In this document: positions 13,501 to 27,800 of the stretch, piece after piece
Layout of the letters: every line of letters begins with the position of its first letter
How positions within the stretch are numbered: the first letter of the stretch is position 1
The notes under the pieces: model-generated
The model's database searches: none
What the model was told of the DNA's origin: nothing
What the model saw: only the letters and a program-made list of their open reading frames with translations
Origin: Psettodes erumei
Taxonomy: Eukaryota; Chordata; Actinopteri; Pleuronectiformes; Psettodidae
Assembly: GCA_016785225.1 (NCBI GenBank)
Contig: JAFBJZ010000820.1
Coordinates: 868,001 to 932,000 of the forward strand
Direction of reading: 5' to 3'
DNA: 64,000 nucleotides
Made by a program: the position numbers and the translations under genes

Positions 13501-15826
13501 CCAGCTGTGTTGGTGTCATCACTTATTGATGTATTTTCTGCTGCTCCCCTCCAGGAGCCTGTGAAGCGCATCCTGGCGCTGACAGAGACGTGTCTGGTGG
13601 AGAGAGACCCGGCTTCCTACAACATAGTCACAATCAAACCCTTCGGGGAGGTGAGCGCCCGCAAACCAAAGTGACATGAAGTCATAAAAATTTCAGGCCC
13701 AAGTGCTTTGTCTTCCTGTCTCGTCGCCCTCCTGTGAAGAAAAATATTAGCCGAACTGCCTGTCTGTCTTTTGTTATGTATGAAGCGCATCATTGAAAGC
13801 TTGTTCTCCGTCTCATCTCCCTGCAGGTGTTTGCTCTCATCTGTGACGTAGACAACCCTCAGGTGTTTACAGTTGAATTTATCAGAGGTCAGATCAGGAA
13901 GTACTCCTCCACAGAAAGGTACACACACACCTCTCTTACTGTGACTCTGCGGCTTCTGTGAGGTTTTACATTTTTTTACTGAACCGTTTAAATGCAGTTG
14001 TGAGTCCACTTCTCAGCCCTGACTCTTTCCTATCATTTAAAGCTTTTAAATGAATCAGTGTGTGTGTGCGTGCAGGGACTCCCTGTTGGCTAGCCTACTC
14101 GATGGCGTCCGTGCATCAGGCAACAGGGACGTGTGCGTCAAGATGGCTCCCACGCAGCGGGGGCAGCGGTGGGGTCTACTGAGCATGCCCGTGGATGAGG
14201 AGGTGGAGAGTTTGCATCTCAAATTTCTGGCAGCACCTCCCAGTGAGTCAGCACCATTACTCACCACAAAGCTTAACTGATTTCATGTGCTGACATTGGT
14301 TTGGATGTAGATTTTGAGGCTTTTGATGCTGATATATTTCTCCCAGATGGATTAAAGTTTGAAATTAACAGTCCCCAGAGGATGAATTTTAACATCTTTG
14401 GTGACGTGTTAAGTTTTTATCCAGGAGCACAATTAGGTCAAAACTTTAATTTCTCTACTACTTTGGTCTATGAACAAAGACAAGGTGATATTTCAGGTGA
14501 TATATATATATTTTTTTTCTTTAATTTTTTCTGTCCCCCCTTCCTTTGCTCAGATGGAAACTTTGCAGACGCAGTGTTCAGATTCAACGCCAACATATCC
14601 TACAGTGGAGTGCTGCACGCAGTAACCCAAGATGTGAGTGTGTTCAGTTTCCTGCGTGATTCATCTCTACCCATCTGCCCCGGCAGGATTCCCACTCCTC
14701 TTCTTCTCCCTCTGTTCTCTTCAGGGTCTCTTCTCTGAGAACAAAGAGAAGCTCATCAACAACGCCATCCTGGCTCTTCTGTCCCAGGAGGCCGAGCTGC
14801 CGGCCCTCAACGCCGAGCTGGAGAGCCATTTCCAGGCCATCCGGCGCCTGGTGGCCTCCAAGGCTGGCTTCCAGGCTTTCACCCAGCTGCCCAAGTAAGG
14901 ATGCGGCAGATATTCTACCTCTTCCTTTTTTGCGTTATTTCTTCACAGTGTACTTTTGATGAGCTGCTGGTAACGGGCATGCTCTGTCGTTCCAAGGTCT
15001 GGTCAAGGGTCTGGACTCACAGATGCAACGTAAATATGAATCCATACATCTCAGTCTGCCCTTTTCTATTTGGTATCCGTCCTGTTCTCTCCCAGAGTGC
15101 TGTTTAGCAGCTCTTCTTTTTACTTTGTTCTGCTTTCTTCTCAGCCCCGTTACAGAGCGGAGGTTATGTCACCTCGCTGTCTGCCTCGATTTGTCTCGAC
15201 CTTCCCACTGTTGCTCTTATTTTTGTGCCTCCGTCTCTCCCAGTGTCCGCTCTGGTCATTCTATCCTCTGCATTTCCTGTAATCTTTCTGGATGACTGAG
15301 ATGTATGAGAGGCAATGTATTTACCGTTTATTCCTCGTTCCTGTGAAGCAAATGACCCAGAATTGGTTTTCCTGAAAGATTCATTGCTGCGGTAGCTTGG
15401 TGTCTCCCTCACACAGCTGCCAGAAACAGATCCCGACAAACACAAAGATGGCTTCTTTTTGCTTTGAGGCAAACTTCTTCGATAATGTCATCCTCATTAG
15501 CTCAGAAAAATCTGTGACGGTTGATGAGCACAAGAAACAACAAGCCACTTTTTAAGCAATGAATTCTTTGTGTATCCAACCCCAGACCTCTTTAAACAAT
15601 ACAGCGTTTGTATGGTTTATATTCTGTCGTACCGTTCTTCTGTTTTCTTTACGTTCCTTTTTTCAATGCATGGTTCTCCGTGTAGCAGCGCGACTAAATC
15701 TGTGAATGCATATCCATGTGTTCTAGGTTTAGGGAAAAGTTGGGAGTAAAGACGGTAAAAGCTTTAAAAAGGAACAACAACGGTGTGACACACGCTGCGA
15801 TAGACATGCTCTGTGCCCTCATGTGT
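7537..15826 (+). other. dnajc13: dnajc13 coding exons 1-12 (residues 1-483)
   Basis: Exons: 7537-7604 (the exon itself begins at 7524), 11605-11680, 12132-12281, 12641-12682, 12799-12999, 13087-13293, 13555-13650, 13827-13918, 14076-14242, 14554-14633, 14725-14894, 15727-15826. All acceptors end in AG and all donors begin with GT. This is the N-terminal region that carries PH-like, PI3P-binding folds in RME-8. The coding 3 introns around 12999-13554 are unusual in keeping the frame open (see findings). Confidence 0.9.
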
Positions 15827-18800
15827 GTAAGTATAACATCGACAACGTTTTTACACGTGGAGAAATATACGTATCCATCGATCGGTGCCGGAGACGTCCA
15901 TCTTTCATCTTCCCCTCCAGCCGATGCACGACGACTACGACCTGAGGCAGGAGCAGCTGAACAAGGCCTCCCTGCTGTCATCTAAAAAATTCCTGGAAAA
16001 CCTCCTTGAAAAATTCATCACTAATGTGGTACATTTCTTTCTTATTGTGAGCTTGGGCTAGTTAGATGACGGGTTTGTTTTTTGCCCACTTATTTCTCAC
16101 CATCTTGTTTTTTTTTTTTGCCAGGACCATGGGACAGGAGCTTTGGTCATCAGCTCCTTGCTGGACTTCTTAACATTTGCCCTCTGCGCCCCGTACAGTG
16201 AAACCACTGAGGGGCAGCAGTTTGACATGCTGCTGGAGATGGTCGCCTCCAACGGACGCACCTTGTTCAAACTCTTCCAGGTAGCTGACTTGACGTTCTG
16301 TTGAATCTGCCCCAGTAATGACGTAAACACATGAGATGCTTGTGTATTGAAATGTGTCGCTCTCGTCTGCAGCATCCCTCTATGGCCATCGTGAAGGGAG
16401 CTGGGCTGGTGATGAAGGCGATCATTGAGGTGAGCCTTCTCCGTGGCTCAGGTGCCCGGCGGCGTGAGTCGGACTCACTTCATCGCTCGTGCTTCGTGAC
16501 GCTAATAAACCTGCGTTTGTTGTAGGAGGGAGACAAGGAAATAGCCACCAAGATGCAGGAGCTGGCCTTGAGTGAAGGGGCTCTTCCGAGGCATCTGCAC
16601 ACGTCCTTGTTCACCATCAGCACCGATCAGAGGATGCTTACCAACAGGTCCGAGCTCCATAAACACACGTCTCACACGCGATGACTGGATCAGTTGGATT
16701 TGTTGGTACCGGCTGTTAGTGCACTCTCTGGTTTTCTGACAAAAACACACTGCTGCTTACAGAAGATGCTTCTTTTTCAGGCAACTCAGTCGTCATCTGG
16801 TTGGACTGTGGACGGCGGAGAACCCTGTTGCCATGAACCTGCTGAAGAGGATACTGGTAAGCCTCCAAATCAACCCGACTGGCACTGGAATACAAATATT
16901 TGATGCCTGTCCAATACTCATGGCAGGAGCGATTAGTGTAACAATGGGGATACAGAGAAATTACTTCAGGATGTAAGCCAAAGCTTTTTTTCTTCTGGCA
17001 GCTGAGACATCCTGTTTAGGTCCTTACCCATTTCACTCTGTGTCCCTCAGCCAACAGGCCTGCTGGCTTACCTGGACAGTCCTGACCCAGTCCCAGAGAA
17101 AGACGTGGACAGAATGCACATCCGTGACAACTTGAAAATCGCTACGGTATCCGGGCAAATGCATCACATCTGTACAGATAACAAGCAAAACGCCCGATAG
17201 GGAATTTGCCATCTTTTCAAATATGGTTGCTGAGTTATATTTGCCTCCCACAGGACCAGCTAAACCGAAACAAAGTGCCTGAGTGGCAGCGGATAGCGGG
17301 CAAAGCGGCCAAAGAGGTGGAAAAGTTTGCCAAGGAGAAGGCCGATCTCGTGCTGATGCACTGGAGGGATAAGATGGGCATTGCACAGAAAGAGGTGAGG
17401 ATTTGTTTTCCTTAACAAAGGGACTAAAGGGCGGATTCATCAGACAAGCTGCTGCTGCTGCTCTGCTGCCTCTTAACCGTTACTCCTGCTGATGTTGAAC
17501 AGTGCTGCAGAATCAACAGGCAAACTCAATAACGCACTTTTCAGTCGCCGCTGTTTTGCATTCTGCATGGAAAGCGTCGCAGGCTGTGATGCTGCCTGAC
17601 CTTGTGGAACACTGCCTTGCGTACCTCTTGTTCAAACTGCATGTGCAGCTTTTCATAACTGTTATGTTTAGCAGACATTTTCTCTTTAGGCGTGACAAAA
17701 CGTTTTCCTTTCCAGGTGTATCGTGTCTGTGCTCCAGGGTCTGTTGTTTGTGGGAATGTGACCAAAGTGTGATTTAAATTTGAAGGTCACGTCTTTCTTT
17801 TAAAGAATATCCCTGTGAATAAGCAAATGTGATGACATGTTTGATGGAGGTGTCAGCTAAACTGATGAGCAAAACTTGGGCCTTTCAACAAAATCAAATC
17901 TACTTTCAAACAAACTATAACTCAAAGCCTTTTTCTACAGAACGTCTCCTTTTTCCTTTCTACGCTGTTGCATTAAATTACTCAAAATGGCTGAAGCTGA
18001 TCAGCTGTGTTTTTTTCTGATTGGCTTGCTTTCACTGATTATTCCACATTCACATTCAGCATTTTATGCTTGCCCCACATGCTCCATGTATATTTGACGT
18101 TAGTAATTCCTCTTACAGTCTCTGGAAATACATTTAAACCAAGTGGATTGTCAGCTAACAAGTCTGCAGGATTTAGTTGTATGGATTTGTGTGTCAGGCT
18201 CTTTGTATTGATAGTCTAGTGACCTGTGACCCTGTTGCGATTCACCCCTGTTTGATCTGAGGAACAATAACCTCTCTGTGTTGTCTCTGCCCTTCCCTCC
18301 CCTTGTCTTGTGGTTTCTCTGCTGTCAAACAATGCAGCAGGACAGAAATAACCTGGTAAGTAGGACTGACCAATGGGATCCATGCTGTCTCCTTTCCATC
18401 TTCTTCCTCTCCACCAAACCATTTTTTTCCCATCCCTGTGTGGCGTATGGAGTGTGTTTTCTAATTCAGCCAGGCGATGCCCCACTACCGTCTGGGAGGA
18501 ATTTCCGTGCGTTTCTGCGAATAGATGCAAGAGAACAAAAATAAATCAATGATGTATCACTCAGTAGATAATGAAAGCACAGATCTGAACACGTCTCCTC
18601 TCGGCGCGCTGTCAGTAGAGAACCTGTCGTGTTTTGTATCAGTAAATAATGAACACATTTAGTTTGTGAAACTAGTACAACAAGCAGCCTGTACCAGTGT
18701 CTGCAAAAGCATTTCTAATGGTACATCAAACTTATTGTGTTGCTTTATGTTGACAAAGAAAAAAATTGTTTAACCTGCAACTCATAGGTAAATTTCTATA

Positions 18801-21800
18801 GCAGAAAAAAGGCTATTTTAAATGCACACTGGGTAAAGACCTGTCCATCCTGGGAAGAATTACAGAATGCACCCAATTTTGGGATCCCATCTTGGTTTTT
18901 GTATTTCATAAACTTTTCTGTTTCTGTGTTGGTGCAATGTTGACATTGTTTTCAAGGCTACTTTATTTGACTCTTTGTCTCTTTGCTCTGATATCTGCCT
19001 TTTTCCTCCTCAAAAACATGTTTTGTTCATTTTTGTCTTCACACCGGTGCCATTTACTTCAGGTGTTGTCTGTGTTAAACTTTGCTCATGTTGACGCCAT
19101 TTTAACTTCTCACCTCTCCTCGTTGCCACAAGCTGAAAAAGGACAATGTGAATGATGACGAACTCACGTTGGTCCTCAGAGTTCTGTGTCTTTCGCTTGT
19201 TTCAGAACCCAAACCAAAAGCCGGTCATCCTGAGGAAGAGACGGCAGAGGATAAAGATTGAATCCAACTGGGAGCTTTTCTACTACAGGTACAACCTGCC
19301 CCCACCGTGACCCCATTGTCTGCTCATCATGATTTTATTACATTTATTTAATTAGTCACTGTCCTAACTCCCTTTTCTGTCTGCTCAAGATTCCAGCTCG
19401 ACCACGCGCGGTCCAACCTCATCTGGAACTTGAGGACGAGGGAGGAGCTGCGGGACGCTCTGGAGGGCGAGATGCGCGCCTTCGGCGTGGACCGCGAGCT
19501 CGGCAGTGCCACTGTCATCTCCTGGAACCACCAAGAGTTTGAGGTTTGTGCTCAGCTGGAGTACGTTACCCTCGCTGATGTCATTAGCTCCCATTTCACT
19601 CTAACCATCAATGTGGAGGAAAATGCGTTTGTGTGTGTTTTTGTTTGCAGGTGAAGTATGAGTGCCTTTCAGATGAGATAAGAATCGGGGATTATTTTCT
19701 GCGGCTGCTGCTCGAGGAGGATGAAAACGAGGAATCGAGTGCCATCAAGAGATCGTAAGAGCACAGTACAGCAAGTGAAAGCAGCTGCGGTCTTGTTATT
19801 GTTACGAACTGAATCCCAACAGATTATTTAATTTATCTCTGCGTCTTTTTTTCTCTTAGATATGAGTTCTTCAACGAGCTCTACCATCGCTTTCTGCTTA
19901 CACCCAAAGTTACGATGAAGTGCCTGTGCCTGCAGGCGCTCGCTATAGTCTACGGCAAGTGTTACGAGGAGATTGGCCCTTTCACAGACACAAAATACAT
20001 CGTTGGCATGCTGGACCGTGTGAGTACAGGCAAACTGGCCCTGTAAATATTTACAGCAAAGGAATTGTTTTTATGCTGTCTAATTAAACCTGAAATCTAA
20101 AAAACACTCTCTGCTCACAGTGTACAGACAAACTGGAGAGAGACCGACTCATCCTCTTCCTCAACAAACTCATCCTCAACAAGGTAAATTAAGGAAAGCA
20201 ACATTACATGGTCATCAAACCCACGTCTTTCTTTGAGCCTTTAATCATCGTTTACTCTTTTTGTCCCGTAGAAAAATGTGAAGGAGGTGATGGACTCCAA
20301 TGGAGTGCGTATCCTGGTGGACCTGCTGACCTTGGCTCATCTGCATACCAGCAGAGCTACTGTGCCCCTACAGGTACAAATAAAACCCAGTGGATGATAT
20401 GAAAAGAACGACTCAGCTGAGTTGATCGATCACACAAGACATGCGATGATGTAGTTCTCAATGAGGCCGTAGATTAGATTAGGTTTGACCTAAGCATGAG
20501 AATTTATTCATTAAATTGCCTGGCGTGTCAAACAGAGGTCTTCTTGGCTTCCACAGAGCAACGTGCTGGAGGCGGCGCCGGACATGAAGAGGGAGAGTGA
20601 GAAGGAGTGGTACTTTGGCAACGCAGACAAGGAGAGAAGAGGACCTTTCAGTTTTGAGGAGGTGTGTGACGGCCCCTGGAGGAGTGCTAATCAAAACAGG
20701 GAACTAAAGACTTCATGTATTACTGATGAAGATAATGGCATGCATCTATTACTCTGATTTCTTGTTTTTCTGATGTACAATGTAGTTCAAATGGCCACTT
20801 AATGTAATGTGATGATAATCCCAGTTATCAGAGTGTTGGTTGTTCTGTTTTTGTTAGCCTCTTCCAGTTGTTTAGTTTATTTTTCTGTTTTGAATGTTGC
20901 TCAATACTTTCTTTTCCACCAACCACCACTGCTTATCGCGGTATTGTGTTTTTCTTAACTTTTCCAGATGCAGGAGTTTTGGAGCACTGGTGTCCTGACA
21001 GCAAAGACGCGCTGCTGGGCTCAGGGCATGGACGGCTGGCGCCCCCTGCAGGCCATCCCCCAGCTGAAGTGGTGCCTCCTGGCCACAGGACAGGCGGTGA
21101 TGAACGAGTCCGATCTGGCCACGCTGATCCTCAACATGCTTATCACCATGTGCTCCTACTACCCCAGCAGGTTGGGACCGCACCAGAAGTCTTTGTTTGT
21201 TTACAGGAAAATAACGTGTGCAGCTTTCCATTGTGCCTTATGTAATTCTTGTTCTTGGAACAGTAGAATATTAGATCATGACTGTAACATCGCTGTTTGC
21301 TTTTCACTCAGGGACCAAGATAATGCCATCATCCGCCCTTTACCTAAACTCAAGAGGATGATCAGTGACAATGCCTGTCTCCCGCACATTGTCCAGGTAA
21401 TTGCACAATTTGAATTTCATATTTCTGTCCATAAAACGGTCAAATCTCCTCCAGTGAATTTCTGAATAAAATTAATCAACATCTTGATTCATCTTCTTCA
21501 TCTTTTTTTATTCACCTCTCCAGCTGCTGTTGACATTTGACCCCATCCTGGTGGAAAAGGTTGCCAATGTTATGTACCTGGTGATGCAAGACAACCCCAA
21601 TCTGCAGCGCCTCTACTTAACTGGGGTCTTCTTCTTCATCATGATGTACACCGGCTCCAACGTGCTTCCTGTAGCGAGGTGAAGACAAACAACTCACACA
21701 AACATTTTGTACCTAAACGTGTCCAAATTAGTCCACTGACAAGCTTCAAGGTAAAATATTCTGTTTCTTGATAAGGAGGAAGCTGTTAGGCGCGAGCACC

Positions 21801-24800
21801 AGTGCGTGATCACAGTGACAGCTGTTTTCTGTTTTGGAAGAAGCCTGCATGTGTTGTGTTTGTGATGTTGACAATGAAAACTGAGACGTTGTGTTTTCAG
21901 GTTCTTGAAGTACACTCACCTGAAGCAAGCCTTCAAATCAGAGGAGGTAAAGTTCAGTTTATTTGAGACACAGATTCTTACAGTATAAGATGAAATAGAC
22001 CTCATGAACACATCCTTCCTTTGAATATGACGTTTGCCTGTTTCCCTCTCTGCAGTCTAAGGGTCAGGACATAGTGCAGCGTAGTGTTCTGGGACCGGTG
22101 CTGCCTGAGGCGATGGTGTGTTATCTGGAGAATTATGAGGCTGAGCGATTCTCTGAGATATTCCTTGGAGAATTCGATACACCTGAAGCCATTTGGAGCA
22201 GCGAGATGAGGTACAAATTAGTCATTGTGTTAAATTAGTCCATTGTTTAAGACAGTGCAGCGACAAAGGCCACTTTATATTCCGTTTCTGCTCCATTTCA
22301 GGCGTATGATGATTGAGAAAATAGCAGCCCACGTAGCCGACTTCAGCCCCAGGCTGCAGAGCAACACACGGGCTCTGTACCAGTACTGTCCCATCCCCGT
22401 GATCAGCTTCCCTCAGCTGGACAACGAGCTCTTCTGCAACATCTACTACCTCAGACATCTGTGTGACACCACCCGCTTCCCTAACTGGCCCATCCGAGAT
22501 GCTGTATGTTTCTTTTTGTCCTTATTTATCCGTCTGTCACTCCTAATCGGTGTCCCGCGTGTAATGCTAAGAAAGGCTCCTACCACCACCATTATCCCCA
22601 CAGGTGAAGCTGCTAAAAGACACTCTTGATGCCTGGAAGAGGGAAGTGGAGAAGAAGCCTCCCTCCATGTCTGTGGATGATGCATATGAAGTCCTCAACC
22701 TCCCCAAAGGACAGGGGCAGTGAGTGGCCTTTCATTTGTTATTACTTGTTCTAATATTATGTAGAAATTCATAAAGTCATAAATTAAATTCAAAGTTGAG
22801 CTCACATATAATTGACATTTTTTACATAGAAATAGATCTTCTGTGAACGTAAATGTTTGTGTCATTAAATGCTGTTTGTGTCTTTAGGCACGAGGAGAGT
22901 AAGATCAGGAAAGCTTACTTCAGACTGGCTCAGAAGTATCATCCTGACAAGAACCCAGAGGGCAGGGTGTGTTACGTTCATTACTGACATAATAATTGTG
23001 TAAGGACTTAGAATTTCATCCTATTTGTTGTTGTCAATCTGTTGTTTATCTTTTTTTTCCAGGACATTTTTGAGAATGTCAACAAGGCTTATGAGTTCCT
23101 CTGCACAAAGTCTGCCCGAATCGTTAATGGTCCCGACCCAGAAAACATCATCCTGATCCTGAAAGCCCAGAGCATCCTGTTCAATCGACACAAGCAAGGT
23201 GTGTGGAGAGATCTGTTCTTCCCGCCTCTTCATCTGGAACGTGACCTTTAGATGGATTTGATTCCTCTGACCACTTCCTTGTCTATAAACAGAACTGGAA
23301 CCCTACAAATATGCCGGTTACCCAATGCTCATCAAAACGATCACGATGGAGACGGAGGACGGGCTGCTCTTCTCCAAAGCCTCCCCCCTCCTCCCGGCTG
23401 CTGCAGAACTGGCCTTCCACACGGTCAACTGCTCTGCTCTCAACGCTGAGGAGCTGCGCCGCGAGAACGGCATCGAGGTACACGCACATTATTGACAAAT
23501 CCTGAAATATCCACCAGATGAAATGAAAAACTCCAGCTGTCTGTGTGTGTGGAGCTGTGACTGAATGAACGACGAATCGTTGCCTGTATTTAATCAGGTG
23601 CTGCTGGAGGCGCTCTCTCGGTGCGTTGCCGTGTTAACGGCGTCCAGCAAGCCGGACGACATGGCTGTGCAGGTAAAGTGAGCGCAAAAGACTAGTCACC
23701 GCTCCCTACAGATGATTATTGCACTGCCTGTTCTGATTTCTTTAACACTCCTCCAACATGTTCATGTGCCACAGGTGTGCGGGCACATCTGCAAGTGCTA
23801 CAGCGTCGCAGCACAATTCGAGGAATGTAGGGAAAAGATCATTGAGCTGCCCAACATCATCAGGGACCTCTGCCACATCTTGTACTATGGAAAGGTGAGG
23901 ATTTTGCATCCAATATTTTTACTTTACTTTACTTTAAGAATTTAGTAAAACATACTCCAAGTTAAATTACAGGTAGTACGTTAATGTCTGCGTTTGCCTT
24001 TCCTCAGGGCCTCCCAAAGACTGCGGCCCTGGCTGTGCAGTGCGTCAGCTCCTTCGCGGTGGATTTCTTCCTGCAGACCCACCTGTACCACGCCGGTGTG
24101 CTTTGGCACCTGCTGGTCCACCTGTTCAACTACGACTACACCCTGGAGGAGAGCGGCGTGCAGGCGAGCCAGGACACGAACCAACAGGAGGTCGCTAACA
24201 GCTTGGCCAAGCTCAGCCTGCTAGCTCTCAGCCGCCTGGGAGGCTACAACCAGACGCCACCCACCCCAGAGGGAAACAATCCCGTTTCGGAGACCAACGG
24301 CATCGAAGGAACGCCACCCGAGAACCCCACCGTCCGCAAGAGCTTAGCGGCCATGTTAACGCCGTACATCTCAAGGAAGCTGGGAACAGGGTCTCCTGCT
24401 GAGGTCAGTCAAACAGGCGAAAAACAACATCACGAAGCAATTACTCACACAGACACAACAGACTGAGCTCCACTTCCCCTGTTTGGCATTTAGGTCTTGA
24501 AGCTGCTGAACAGTAACTCGGAGAACCCGTACCTGATCTGGAACAATGGAACACGAGCTGAGCTGCTGGAGTTCCTGGAGGGTCAACAGGAGGGAAACAT
24601 CAAGAGGGTAAGGAAGACTCCCTTTAATTTATTAAATTTCCAAACAAGTCAAAAAAAGCTGTTTATGTAGGGATTGAAATTTCCTATAAAGTGATTGATA
24701 TGAAATACTATTGATAAGCTATATAATTAATCCTCTAACTTTATTAAATGATGATGATCTCGTCACAGGGAGAAAACGATAGACACTTCGGTGCCGAGTT

Positions 24801-27800
24801 TGTGTTCAGCGATCACAACAAAGAGCTGATAGTTGGCGAGATCTTTGTGCGGGTCTACAACGAGCAGCCATCTTTTCCACTCGAGGTGAGAGGAGCAACG
24901 AGCAGGAGTATTACAACCACATCTCTTCTGTTCCGACCACATCTATCATACAGTTGCTTTCTTTCCACCATAAAATACACCGTCTCTGTCTTCAGTATCC
25001 CAAAGCGTTTGCAGCCAGTCTCCTGGACTACGTCGGGTCCCAGGCTCAGTACCTCCACACTCTGCTGGCCATGAGTCAGACTAACAAGGTGGAGTCCCAG
25101 CAGCACGCCGAGAGGCTGCGCTTCGCTGAGATGGCTTTGGAGGCTCTTCGCAACGTCATCAAGAACAACCCCGGTGAGATTAACACTTCCTCTGTCAGGT
25201 TTTATCTGACGAGCATGAGCTGTTGTGTCAGTCAAAAGACCGATGTATGCATTGTGTTGCTTTTCATAACACTTCTCCATGTGTAATCAAAGGTTCGGAG
25301 TCGGAGTGCATCGGACATTTCAAGCTGCTCTTCTCTTTGTTGCGGGTTCATGGAGCTGGCAGGGTGCAGCAGCTGGTTCTGGAGGTACAGCCGAGCTGCT
25401 CTCATTCGTTACCTTCACCCTAAATATGGCTGAAGTCCCTACAGTTTAATCATTTGGTCGTCTCCTCCAGGTTGTGAATACTGTGACGTCGAACCAAGAA
25501 TGTGTGAGCAACATTGCTGAGTCTCTGGTGTTGTCCAACCTTCTACTGCTGTTGCACTCACTGCCCTCAAGTAAGATGATACTCCAAGACAGGAAACACA
25601 GCTCAGTGTCTGACTGTTTGTGTTTCTTTTCTCCTTGTAATAGTTTTGTACCTCTGGACTAAAACACTTGTTTGTGTCTTTTAGGCAGGCAGATGGTGCT
25701 GGAAACACTGTATGCACTGACTTCTAACACAAAGATTGTCAAAGAGGCTATGGCCAAAGGTCAGTGTGATAATATAACAACATATTCATGAGAGTTCTGA
25801 ATGTTTGGGCGCTCATGTTGATCCATCTGCCCCCCAGGTGCCCTGATATACCTGCTGGACCTGTTCTGTAACTGCACACACCCCCAGGTTCGCACACAGA
25901 CCGCAGAGCTCTTCTCCAAAATGACCTCAGACAAGCTGGTTGGGCCAAAGGTCAGTCTGAACAGGGAAAGAGAGAATAAATGGGAAAAAAATGAATAAAA
26001 CACTCATGCATTATTGTATATCTGCTTCATCAGTGTCATCGTTTACTCTCTGCCAGGTGCGTCTGACTCTGATGCGTTTCCTGCCCGGCGTGTTCATGGA
26101 CGCCATGCGAGACAACGCAGAGGCAGCGGTGCACATATTTGAGGGGACGCACGAAAACCCTGAACTCATCTGGAATGACAGCTCGCGGGAGAAAGTGTCC
26201 ACCACAGTCCGGGAGATGATGCTTGAGTACGACATATGATTTAATGACACGTTTAACACAGAGCTGTTCGACTAGGTAGTTAGAATAGTAAAGACTTCTG
26301 GCTGTCTGATGTGATGCCTCATGTCCTTTATCGTTTTAAATCATTCTCAGGCACTTTAAACAGCAGAAGGATAATCCTGACGTCAACTGGAAAGTAAGTG
26401 CCAGGATGCAACGTTGCTCTGAAACACTAATATGTTGTGTGTGGTTTTATGTGACAATGAATTCTTGGTCCTTGTTCTCAGCTGCCAGAGGACTTCACGG
26501 TGGCTTACGGAGCAGGGCAGGGTGAGCTCGAAGTTGGCGGGGTCTTCTTGCGTATCTTCATCGCTCAGCCGGGCTGGGTGCTACGCAAACCTCGCGAGTT
26601 CCTGGTGTCGCTCCTGGAGACTCTGACTGAGCTGTTGGAGAAGAACAACCCCCACGTGAGCTGCTTTACTGAGAAACAGAAGCTAAGTACTTCACTGGTT
26701 ATTCTGTTTTCTCATCTTACCGACACCTCCGGTCTCCCGCAGGGTGAGGCACTGGAGACCGTCACCACGGCGGCGGTATGTCTGTTCAGCACACAGAGCC
26801 AGCTGGCCGACCAGGTTCCTCCTCTGGGTCACCTGCCTCGCATCCTGGCAGCACTCAACCACAAGAACAATGCCATTCCCAAGAGCTCCATCCGCCTCAT
26901 CCACGTGCTGTCAGACAATGAGGTGAGGAGTCAGAGCAAGGAGATGACAACAAAGCTTTATTTTAAAGATCCTGTTTTTTTACAGCTAATTTCCTGGAAG
27001 CCTTCCTTGTGGTTTCATCAAAATGTATCAGCTGGGATCTTTCCAAAAATGGCCCAAGTATTATTAATTACAAGAGAAATGGAGATTGTGTTAGTTACTA
27101 CAGTTATTAAGTAGCTGCTTATTCTATTCAACTTTTTAAGAAATTGAAAAGATAGAGCATTATGTAATAAAGTGGAAAATGTATGTTTTGTGTAGCTGTG
27201 TGTACGCTCCATGGCCTCACTGGAGACCATCGGCCCCCTGATGACTGGGATGAAGGTTCGTGCAGACATGGCCGGATTGGCTTGTGAAGCTCTCAACCGC
27301 ATGTTCCAGAAGGAGCAGACCGATCTGGTCGCCCAGGTAAAATGTCACCATTATTTTTTAGTTTTTTGTTCCTGCACTGGGTCTGATGACCTCGTAGCCT
27401 AACTGAAACTGCATGTCGTTAATGAACAGGCCCTAAGAGTGGAGCTGGTTCCGTACCTCCTGAAGTTACTGGAAGGAATCGGCCTGGAGACATTAGACAA
27501 CCCTTCAGCGACCAAGGCCCAGATAGTAAAGGCTCTTAAGTCCATGACTCGCAGTCTGCAGTACGGTGAACAGGTATGATAGGATCATCAGTCAAAAGCC
27601 TTGAATGATTGGCAGCATTTTCCATCATTTTGTTTGTCTCATTTGAAATTCTGTGCTAATTGCTGCTTCACAGGTGAATGAAATTCTTGCAAGGTCCTCA
27701 GTGTGGAGCGCATTCAAAGACCAGAAACACGATCTTTTCATCTCGGAGTCTCAGACCTCAGGCTACCTGACAGGTAAAATATTTCTGACAGTTTAACAAG

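Noticed and set aside
12769..13674. 301-codon open frame as an independent gene
   Set aside because: It is three dnajc13 exons read through two stop-free introns; the intronic parts are low-complexity (Val/Cys/Ala from GT repeats).
14301..14553. Protein-like open frame in a dnajc13 intron running into exon 14554
   Set aside because: It looks superficially like a real peptide, but the exon boundary is fixed by phase (Asn codon split) and the human alignment; the intron has normal GTGAGT and CAG ends.
16526..16903. Read-through frames beside real exons (for example 16694-16903)
   Set aside because: Out-of-frame shadows of dnajc13 exons.
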